The notes under the pieces are model-generated. The model searched no databases, was not told where the DNA came from, and saw nothing but the letters and a program-made list of their open reading frames with translations. Source: an uncultured Rickettsiales bacterium (GTDB taxonomy: Bacteria; Pseudomonadota; Alphaproteobacteria; Rickettsiales; Deianiraeaceae). Taken from it: a stretch of 13,274 nt of DNA. Below are positions 1 through 6,757 of the stretch, one piece after another. A program made the position numbers and the translations under genes. The stretch covers positions 1 through 13,274 of the forward strand of contig CAMNMI010000015.1 in NCBI GenBank assembly GCA_946544555.1. The letters run 5' to 3'. The number at the start of each line of letters is the position of its first letter. Position 1 is the first letter of the stretch.

Positions 1-57
1 AAAAGAATGTATGTTATTTGCAAAACAAATAGAAGATTTAAGGCAAAACAAGGATAA
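1..57 (+). CDS. rpmJ: Ribosomal protein L36 (bL36), C-terminal end, partial
   Basis: The first 57 bases read in frame 1 as 18 residues, KRMYVICKTNRRFKAKQG, followed by TAA. This matches the end of the alphaproteobacterial form of bL36, in which a basic segment 'R-x-Y-V-I-x-K-T-N-x-R-F-K-A-x-Q-G' closes the protein. bL36 is a very small protein of the large ribosomal subunit. One cysteine (residue 7 of the visible part) remains where alphaproteobacterial forms often have Asn, so zinc binding cannot be judged. The start and N-terminal half lie outside the window. The stop is 15 bases before rpmF, so the two are probably co-transcribed. The call rests on a short but distinctive tail. Confidence 0.85.
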   Translation, partial: KRMYVICKTNRRFKAKQG

Positions 58-72
58 TTTAATGGTGTTTTT

Positions 73-258
73 ATGGCAGTTCCAAAGAAAAAAACTTCAA
101 AATCAAAGCGCGACATGAGATCAGCGGGCAAGGGTCTCGTTAAAAAAGCTCACATTCGCCGCAATGAAAAAGGTGAGCCAGTGATGTCTCATGTTAAAGT
201 AGTCAAAAGAGAGCGCAAACCAAAGGATAACAAAGATGGTGGCGAAAGCGCTGCATAG
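73..258 (+). CDS. rpmF: Ribosomal protein L32 (bL32)
   Basis: A 61-residue, strongly basic protein beginning MAVPKKKTSKSKRDMR, the signature N-terminus of bL32 of the large ribosomal subunit. It lacks the four cysteines of the zinc-binding L32 type, as is usual for alphaproteobacterial L32. The C-terminal half (KVVKRERKPKDNKDGGESAA) is a charged tail that diverges from well-known homologues; the length of about 60 residues is normal. The ATG at 73 is chosen because it gives the conserved N-terminus. The only Shine-Dalgarno-like string (AAGGA, 50-54) is 18 bases upstream and fits better with an out-of-frame ATG at 62, whose frame stops after 18 codons. The gene sits between rpmJ and a transporter gene that follows after 9 bases. 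Confidence 0.9.
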   Translation: MAVPKKKTSKSKRDMRSAGKGLVKKAHIRRNEKGEPVMSHVKVVKRERKPKDNKDGGESAA

Positions 259-267
259 TGATTGATT

Positions 268-1563
268 ATGACGGACATTTTATCAAAAAAAACAGTGCGT
301 CATTTTCTATCTTTGTTTGGCGTTGGCGGAAAGAAAAAAGTCAATTCAGAACCAAAAGTGAATAGCAAATTGTTCTTTGTATTTGCGTTTTTCAGTGAGT
401 TCCTGTTCATATATTCGTTCTATATCACATACTTCAACAGGCACGGTTTTCACGCCGACCAGCTTGCATTCCTCATAATAATAATGAATGTCTCAAAGAT
501 GCTATTTGACCTGCCAGCAGGCGTCTTTGCGGACTTGGTAAGTCGCCGCAACCTAATCATGTTTGGTCTCGTTGCAAAAGCAATCTTCTGCGGACTATGC
601 TTCTCATTTGACAACTACCACTGTCTGCTCGCTGCCATGGCCTTCTACGGTGTTGGCAACAGTTGCATCTACTACCACACCGAGGCCTACATTTTTGACA
701 ACTTCAAAATCCAAAACAAAGAAAGCAAATACCCGCAATTCATGGGCGCATATTATGCAATCGGCAACATCGCAATCGCGGTTGCAGCTTTCACCGGCGA
801 CATCATTTTCAAAATATTGAGCTTTAAAGGTGTGTTTGCAGCATCCATCGGTTCTCTGTTTGTGGCATCAATGGTACTTATGCGCCTGCCAAATTACAAA
901 GTCAACGAGCGCGTGTCAAGTGTGTTCCACGTCAAAAACGCACAAAACATCGCAAACCTTTTCAAGCGGCTCATCAAGAAACCAAACATCGTACGCCTCA
1001 TGATTTTCGCTATCATCCTTGACGCCATGTTTATAGTGATGATTGACATGAACACCAGTTTGATGAACGCACTAAACATGAGCACTTCCGGTGTGTCACA
1101 AATTGTTGGCGCAGTCGGGCTCATCCGCGTGGCAACAAACTATTTCTCCGGCTACGCAGTCCGTTTTATGACATTCAAACGCGTGCACTCATTCCTGCTC
1201 CTGCTGATGCTCGCCAGCATGTTCCTTTCGCTCCGCAGTGGCTACTATTTAGTAGGTATCATCTCGGCATATTTATGTGTCTACCCATTCTTTGACATGT
1301 CAATCAAAACCAAAATCCAAAACCGCATAGACAGCTCAACCAGAGCAACGATACTCTCCTTTGCAAGCATTGGCGCATCAATTTTCGCAATCGCAATGAA
1401 CTCTTTTGTCGGTGTTATCTCAACAAATTATGGCTACAAAACCACTCCATTTGCAATTGCCCTACTCATCACTGCCCTACTCTTGGTAGTTAGAAACCTG
1501 ACAATGTTCTACCGCGTTGACAAAAATATAAGAAAAATCGTTAACAGAAAAAAGGCCAAATAA
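268..1563 (+). CDS. Major facilitator superfamily transporter, substrate unknown
   Basis: A 431-residue integral inner-membrane protein with about 12 hydrophobic helices (roughly 35-56, 66-87, 96-114, 119-136, 161-182, 190-207, 243-262, then five more to about residue 415). A basic cytoplasmic extension of about 34 residues precedes helix 1, and a long basic loop follows helix 6, as expected for a 6+6 MFS fold. The loop after helix 2 reads GVFADLVSRR (residues 85-94), a good match to MFS motif A (G-x-x-x-D-x-x-x-R-R), the gating loop. The C-terminus is very basic. The substrate cannot be read from the sequence; drug efflux and metabolite uptake are both possible. The ATG at 268 is preferred; a TTG at 262 would add two residues. 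It follows rpmF by 9 bases, so it is likely read from the rpmJ-rpmF promoter outside the window. Its stop is 2 bases from the stop of the convergent trxA. Confidence 0.85.
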   Translation: MTDILSKKTVRHFLSLFGVGGKKKVNSEPKVNSKLFFVFAFFSEFLFIYSFYITYFNRHGFHADQLAFLIIIMNVSKMLFDLPAGVFADLVSRRNLIMFGLVAKAIFCGLCFSFDNYHCLLAAMAFYGVGNSCIYYHTEAYIFDNFKIQNKESKYPQFMGAYYAIGNIAIAVAAFTGDIIFKILSFKGVFAASIGSLFVASMVLMRLPNYKVNERVSSVFHVKNAQNIANLFKRLIKKPNIVRLMIFAIILDAMFIVMIDMNTSLMNALNMSTSGVSQIVGAVGLIRVATNYFSGYAVRFMTFKRVHSFLLLLMLASMFLSLRSGYYLVGIISAYLCVYPFFDMSIKTKIQNRIDSSTRATILSFASIGASIFAIAMNSFVGVISTNYGYKTTPFAIALLITALLLVVRNLTMFYRVDKNIRKIVNRKKAK

Positions 1564-1565
1564 GA

Positions 1566-1892
1566 TTATTTTGTTTTCTCATTCAGCCACTCCTCAAAGA
1601 CCTCTTTTGAAGTGCCTCCGGTCCTGCTTGCAACCACCTTTCCGTCCTTGAAAAGTGCAAAAAATGGAATACCAGAAACGCGAAAGCGCGAAGCCAAATT
1701 CTGCTGGTCGTCAACATTAATCTTATAGAATGATACGCCCTTGACGCTCTCCGCAAGCTCATCCACAACTGGCCCCATCATTCTGCAAGGCCCGCACCAT
1801 GGCGCCCAGAAATCAACCAACGCAAACCCCTTACCATTCTCAATGGTCTTCTCAAAATTCTCTTCAGTCAATTCACCAACTTTCTCACTCAT
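1566..1892 (-). CDS. trxA: Thioredoxin
   Basis: A 108-residue cytoplasmic thioredoxin, the usual family length, which reduces disulfides in proteins such as ribonucleotide reductase. The active site WCGPC is at residues 32-36 in the context VDFWAPWCGPC. The buried Asp is D27, and the cis-proline opposite the active site is P76 (SGIPFF). There is no signal peptide. The ATG at 1892 gives the standard N-terminus. It is the last gene of the minus-strand train, starting 3 bases after the elbB stop, so translation is probably coupled. No clear Shine-Dalgarno sequence is visible; the nearest GGA is about 16 bases upstream. Its 3' end nearly abuts the convergent transporter gene and no strong terminator is visible. 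Position after rpoC and elbB suggests the redox gene is transcribed with RNA polymerase, unlike the usual independent trxA. Confidence 0.95.
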   Translation of the reverse strand: MSEKVGELTEENFEKTIENGKGFALVDFWAPWCGPCRMMGPVVDELAESVKGVSFYKINVDDQQNLASRFRVSGIPFFALFKDGKVVASRTGGTSKEVFEEWLNEKTK

Positions 1893-1895
1893 AAA

Positions 1896-2567
1896 CTAAA
1901 ATAATTCCATCATTGCCTTTATTCCCTTCTCGCTCTCGTCAAAAATTGTCTCAATCTCAACTTTCGGCGTCATGTAGTAAGGCGCGGTCACAATTTTATT
2001 CTCCTCGTCCACGCAAATCTCACCCGCGTTGCAAACCTGATAAGTATTCTTGCGCTTTTCAATGGCCTCCTCGGTATATTTGCCAACATCAGTCATCACC
2101 TTGATACCAGTCAGTGAGCCATTAACCAATATCCCCGCCATGCAGCCAGCAAAAATCGGTTTGCCCTGTTCGTGAAACGCCTGTATTACACTCTTAATTT
2201 CATCGCGCACGGTGTAGTCATTGTTCTTCGTGCAGCTGCTACCGTTGCAGACAATGAAATTACTAAAACTCGTTCCAGTGCCATACCCCCCCGGAAAAAC
2301 CAGCCCATCAAACTTGCTGACTGACAACTTTTTGATGTCATGGATGTTTGCATGGTTCAAGCGACCGGCCTCGTCAAGCATATTGCGCTTCTCGCCCGAC
2401 TGTTGCATTTTGTTGCAGTGAATGACATACTTCTGATCCTCATCAATCGCAAAGCACATATAGTCCAAGCCAGCCCTCCGAATAGCAAGCATAAGGCACA
2501 TGGCTTCGTGGCACTCTGTACCATCCATCCCCCCACATCCGCTCATTATGATTGCCAGCTTCTTCAT
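1896..2567 (-). CDS. elbB: ElbB/ES1-family DJ-1-like glyoxalase
   Basis: A 223-residue protein of the class I glutamine-amidotransferase-like (DJ-1/PfpI) fold, ElbB/ES1 branch; the E. coli protein is about 217 residues. Recognisable segments are MKKLAIIMSGCGGMDGTECHEA (residues 1-22), FPGGYGTGTSFSNF (91-104), GKPIFAGC (135-142) and DEENKIVTAPYYM near the C-terminus. C142 aligns with the nucleophile cysteine of E. coli ElbB in 'GKPLGFMC', and E18 is the likely acidic partner. E. coli ElbB has weak glyoxalase activity and has been linked to isoprenoid synthesis; the physiological role is poorly known. The start at 2567 gives the family N-terminus; a TTG at 2585 would add six residues inside rpoC. 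The ATG is one base after the rpoC stop, implying translational coupling. The protein has 11 cysteines, several outside the active site, and a redox gene (trxA) follows it. Confidence 0.9.
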   Translation of the reverse strand: MKKLAIIMSGCGGMDGTECHEAMCLMLAIRRAGLDYMCFAIDEDQKYVIHCNKMQQSGEKRNMLDEAGRLNHANIHDIKKLSVSKFDGLVFPGGYGTGTSFSNFIVCNGSSCTKNNDYTVRDEIKSVIQAFHEQGKPIFAGCMAGILVNGSLTGIKVMTDVGKYTEEAIEKRKNTYQVCNAGEICVDEENKIVTAPYYMTPKVEIETIFDESEKGIKAMMELF

Positions 2568-2568
2568 A

Positions 2569-5500
2569 TCACTCAATCGCATCAATATCTAAAACCTGCT
2601 CCTCGGCCAAGCCATCATTTTTGTAGACATCCTGCGCGATGTGCTTATACTGCCTCGTCACAAAGCCAGTTCCAGCAGGTATCAATCGGCCAACAATCAA
2701 GCTCTCCTTCATGCCTCGCAAGTCATCCTTCTTGCCCTTTATCGCCGCATCCGTCAACACCTTCACTGTCTCTTGGAATGACGCCGCAGAAATGAACGAC
2801 TCGGTTTGCAGTGATGACTTTGAAATTCCGTAGAACATTCTGTGGAAAGTTGCAGGCGCCAAGCCAGCTTCCAAGGCCTTGTTGTTCTCCTCACGCACCT
2901 TTGTCAGTTCGTATTGATAGCCCGCCTTCAAGCTCGTGCCGCCGCAGTCATCAACCACCACTTTGTTCAACATGTATTTTGCAATCACCTCAATGTGCTT
3001 GCTGTCAATGTCAATACCCTGCAATTTGTAGACACTTTGCACCTCTTGGACGATGTAGGCTGTCAGTGCGCCAACACCCTTGAAACGCAAGATGTCATGT
3101 GGGTTCATGGCACCATTTATCAGCACATCACCGTTGCGCACACGACCTCCATCACGAACCGCGATATACTTCCCTTTTGGCACACTATACACAATAGGAT
3201 CAACTGTTGGGTCGTCTGGGTGAATTGTCAACTTAATCATTGAGCGTGTCTCCTTTCCGAACTCCACATACCCGTCCGCACCCGCTACAACAGCTGCACT
3301 TGATGGCACGCGAGCTTCAAAAATCTCCTCAACTCTTGGCAAACCACCTGTAATATCCTTGACAACATTCATGTCGTCACGCAAAATCTTCGCAATTCTG
3401 TCTCCGACATGGATTTCATCGCCATCATTCAAGTGCAAAATCGCACCGACAGACAAGAAATATCTAAACGCAACGCCGTGGTCGTTCACCAGCACCTCGC
3501 CTGTTTTGCTATCCAAAATGCTAACACTTGGCTTCAATGTTTTGGCCGTGTCAGTCCAGTTGATAATAACCTTGTTCGTGTGACCGAGTGCCTCATCAAC
3601 CGACTCCATGTAAGAAGTACCTAAAATCATGTCGTCCAAGCGCACCTTGCCATCCTGCTCGGCAATCAGATAAATATTGTATGGGTCCCATTCGGCCAAC
3701 CTTTGACCGAGTTTCACTGTGTCGCCATCGTTCACCATCAGCTTTGCGGAGTAGCCCACAATGTGTGAGTAGACAACCTTGCCTTTGTTGTCAAGCACCT
3801 CCACGTGGCCTGAATTTGATACAACAACCTTCTCGCCGTTCTTATCAACCACGAAGCGCAACTCGTTGAAATGCACCTTACCAGCGCTGCCTGCGTCAAC
3901 CACCGACTGCGCAATTTGCTTTGTCGCAACACCTCCAATGTGGAATGTATTCAATGTCAACTGCGTTCCTGGCTCACCGATTGTCTGCGCCGCGATAACA
4001 CCAACTGCTTCACCAACATTCACGACATTTGAAGTCGCCAAGTCAATACCGTAGCACTTTGCGCAGATACCATATTTGGCATTACATGTCACAGGTGAAC
4101 GGACAACCGCCGAGCTAATTTCATTGTCATCAAGCAACTTGACAAGCTTCTCGTCCACGAAGTCGCCCGCCTTTGCAAGCACTTTTCCATCATGAGACAA
4201 AACATCCTGTGCCAAGAAACGACCTTTTACAACATCACTCAACTTCTGAACCACCTTTCCGTCCTCTATTTTAGCATGATACTCAATACCTTCAGTGCAT
4301 CCGCAATCGTGCTCTGTCACAATGCAATCCTGCGCGACATCAACCAAACGGCGTGTCAAATATCCCGCGTCAGCCGTCTTCAAAGCTGTATCAACATTAC
4401 CCTTACGAGCTCCGTGCGCCGCATTAAAGTATTCCATGACACTCAAACCCTCCTTGAAGTTTGAAATCACCGGCGTTTCAATAATAGCTCCGTTTGGTTT
4501 TGCAATCAGACCTTTCATACCAGCAAGCTGCTTCATGTGAGCTTTTGAAGCACGCGCACCCGAGTTCATCATCAAGGTTATAGAGTTTATTTTTGAAGTG
4601 TTAGAACCTTCTTTCAGCAAGTCCATGACCTCGTTTGACAGCTCGTCAGTGCACTCCGCCCAGTAGTCAGTCACCTTGTTGAAACGTTCCTTCGTGGTGA
4701 TATAACCTTCTTGATACTGCTTGTCAATCTCCTTGATTTTTTCCATCACCTCCTCAATTTTCTCGTATTTGTCGGCCGGCACTTTAATGTCCTCCTTACT
4801 CAGAGAAATCCCTGACAAAGTGGCATATTTAAAGCCCATTTTCATGATTTTATCACAGAAGATGACAGTCACTTTTGGCCCGTAGACAGCATAAACATTT
4901 TTCACGATTTGTCCCAAGAAACCAATGCTCCACTGTGTATTCAAGTAGTCAAAAGCCATCTTCCCATCGTGTGGAAGGAACTCGTAGAGCATGATGCGAC
5001 CAGCGGTTGTCTCTTGCGCGCACTGCATTTTGTCAGCCGCCTTGCCTTCTGCATCGTTATATTTATAGAAATATTTTATCTTTGTGTTGACAGTAATTTC
5101 TTTATCCATCATGGCCTGCATGACATCGTTGTAGCTATAAAAGGTATGCCCCTCCCCCACTTCGCCATCAAATGCGGTCGTCATGTAATACAAACCAACT
5201 GTAATGTCCTTGCGCGGCACAATCATTGGCTGGCCGTTCGCAGAACTCAAAATGTTGTTAGATGACATCATCAAGATACGCGATTCCAGCTGTGCCTCTA
5301 TTGACAACGGCACGTGCACGGCCATCTGGTCGCCATCAAAGTCAGCATTAAATGCCTTACAAACCAGAGGGTGAACCTGCATGGCTTTCAACTCAATCAG
5401 CTTTGGTTCAAATGCCTGAATACCTAATCTGTGCAGTGTTGGAGCACGGTTCAGCAACACTGGGTGCTCGCGGATAACCTCCTCCAAAATCTCCCAGACC

Positions 5501-6747
5501 TCTGGCACTTTGGCCTTTATCATCGCAGATGCCTGACGAATTGTCGTGGCCTTTCCATACAAGCGCAACTTTGACAAAACGAATGGTTTGAAGAGTTCCA
5601 AAGCCATCAATTTTGGCAAACCACATTGGTGCAGTTTCAGCTCTGGGCCACAAACGATAACCGAACGCCCTGAATAGTCAACACGCTTTCCAAGAAGGTT
5701 CTGACGAAGACGCCCTTGTTTTCCTTTCAAGAAATCACTGATTGACTTCAATGGGCGGCCAAGCGAACTCTTTGCAACCTTCGCGTTATTGCTGTTTGCA
5801 TTGTTCAGAAGCGAGCTCACGGCATCCTGCAACATCCTGCACTCGTTCTGAATAATCAGCTCAGGCGCGTTCATTTCAATCAACCTCTTCAAACGGTTGT
5901 TTCTGTTGATGATACGCGCATACAGCGTATTCAAGTCAGAGATCGCCATACGGCCTCCGTCCAATGGAACAAGCGGCCTCAAATCAGGTGGCAACACAGG
6001 CAACACAGTAAAGACCATCCATTCAGGCCTGTTGCCAGAAGAAATAAAGTCCTCAACCAGCTGCAAACGGCGCTGCAAGCCAGCCAACTTCACATCCGAC
6101 TTTGTGTTCGCGATCATGGCTTCAAGCTTGCCTTTTTCCTGCTCCAAGTCCATTGAAACAAGTGCCTGACGCAAACCTTCCGCACCCATCATTGCCTTGA
6201 AAGCATCCTGGCCGAACTCATCCAGCGCGCGCTCATACTCCCCCTGCCCTAAAATCTGATACTTTGACAGCGATGTCGCGCCCGCCTCAATGACAATATA
6301 CTTTTCAAAATACAGCACGCGCTCCACATCCTTGGCGGTTGCGTCCAGTAAGATTGATATTTTTGATGGCACAGCACGCAAGTAGAGCGTATTCAACGCA
6401 GGATAAACGAGGTTGATGTGCCCCATTCTCTCGCGGCGCACGCGTGAAACAGTGACTTCAACATCACACTTCTCACAGCAAATTCCCTTATATTTCACGC
6501 GCTTATACTTTCCACAAAGACACTCGTAGTCCTTGATTGGCCCGAAAATACGAGCACAGAAAAGCCCGTCACGCTCAGGTTTGAAAGTCCTATAATTGAT
6601 CGTGTCAGAGCTCTTGACCTCGCCGTGCGACCATGACAAAATCCTCTCTGGACTTGCAATTTTGATACCCAAATAATCAAAGTCAACAAAGGCACCGCTT
6701 TGCTGTCTGACTTGCCGATTTTCAGCATTCTCAACCACGTTCAGCAT
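2569..6747 (-). CDS. rpoC: DNA-directed RNA polymerase beta' subunit
   Basis: A 1392-residue beta' subunit of RNA polymerase, of normal proteobacterial length. Zinc site 1 is C76, C78, C91 and C94. The catalytic NADFDGD is residues 467-473, with magnesium-binding D469, D471 and D473. The LLGKRVDYSGRSV switch region is intact. The bridge helix includes HGARKG (778-783) followed by N784-V785, where E. coli has Leu-Ala. Zinc site 2 is C815, C888, C895 and C898. The trigger helix contains the conserved H936 but reads LTLNTFH, with L932 and N933 where bacteria normally have Met-Arg. A long insertion of two barrel-like repeats after the trigger helix corresponds to the SI3 insertion of proteobacteria. 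ATG 6747 is chosen over TTG 6753; the gap from the rpoB stop is then 10 bases. It is followed at once by elbB. Confidence 0.98.
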   Translation of the reverse strand: MLNVVENAENRQVRQQSGAFVDFDYLGIKIASPERILSWSHGEVKSSDTINYRTFKPERDGLFCARIFGPIKDYECLCGKYKRVKYKGICCEKCDVEVTVSRVRRERMGHINLVYPALNTLYLRAVPSKISILLDATAKDVERVLYFEKYIVIEAGATSLSKYQILGQGEYERALDEFGQDAFKAMMGAEGLRQALVSMDLEQEKGKLEAMIANTKSDVKLAGLQRRLQLVEDFISSGNRPEWMVFTVLPVLPPDLRPLVPLDGGRMAISDLNTLYARIINRNNRLKRLIEMNAPELIIQNECRMLQDAVSSLLNNANSNNAKVAKSSLGRPLKSISDFLKGKQGRLRQNLLGKRVDYSGRSVIVCGPELKLHQCGLPKLMALELFKPFVLSKLRLYGKATTIRQASAMIKAKVPEVWEILEEVIREHPVLLNRAPTLHRLGIQAFEPKLIELKAMQVHPLVCKAFNADFDGDQMAVHVPLSIEAQLESRILMMSSNNILSSANGQPMIVPRKDITVGLYYMTTAFDGEVGEGHTFYSYNDVMQAMMDKEITVNTKIKYFYKYNDAEGKAADKMQCAQETTAGRIMLYEFLPHDGKMAFDYLNTQWSIGFLGQIVKNVYAVYGPKVTVIFCDKIMKMGFKYATLSGISLSKEDIKVPADKYEKIEEVMEKIKEIDKQYQEGYITTKERFNKVTDYWAECTDELSNEVMDLLKEGSNTSKINSITLMMNSGARASKAHMKQLAGMKGLIAKPNGAIIETPVISNFKEGLSVMEYFNAAHGARKGNVDTALKTADAGYLTRRLVDVAQDCIVTEHDCGCTEGIEYHAKIEDGKVVQKLSDVVKGRFLAQDVLSHDGKVLAKAGDFVDEKLVKLLDDNEISSAVVRSPVTCNAKYGICAKCYGIDLATSNVVNVGEAVGVIAAQTIGEPGTQLTLNTFHIGGVATKQIAQSVVDAGSAGKVHFNELRFVVDKNGEKVVVSNSGHVEVLDNKGKVVYSHIVGYSAKLMVNDGDTVKLGQRLAEWDPYNIYLIAEQDGKVRLDDMILGTSYMESVDEALGHTNKVIINWTDTAKTLKPSVSILDSKTGEVLVNDHGVAFRYFLSVGAILHLNDGDEIHVGDRIAKILRDDMNVVKDITGGLPRVEEIFEARVPSSAAVVAGADGYVEFGKETRSMIKLTIHPDDPTVDPIVYSVPKGKYIAVRDGGRVRNGDVLINGAMNPHDILRFKGVGALTAYIVQEVQSVYKLQGIDIDSKHIEVIAKYMLNKVVVDDCGGTSLKAGYQYELTKVREENNKALEAGLAPATFHRMFYGISKSSLQTESFISAASFQETVKVLTDAAIKGKKDDLRGMKESLIVGRLIPAGTGFVTRQYKHIAQDVYKNDGLAEEQVLDIDAIE

Positions 6748-6757
6748 ATTCAAAAAG

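Noticed and set aside
1545..1590. Bidirectional terminator at the transporter-trxA junction
   Set aside because: The AGAAAA/TTTTCT and CAAATAA/TTATTTTG arms are interrupted by bulges and have almost no loop, so the hairpin is too weak to call.
2286..2292. G7 run in elbB as a phase-variable tract
   Set aside because: It encodes the conserved Pro-Gly-Gly of the PGGYG motif in an intact gene, so the run is explained by the protein.
2340..2795. Long plus-strand ORFs opposite elbB, rpoC and rpoB (also 7692-8195 and others)
   Set aside because: They are antisense shadows of strongly conserved genes, with low-complexity Ser/Pro/Cys-rich translations and no family match.
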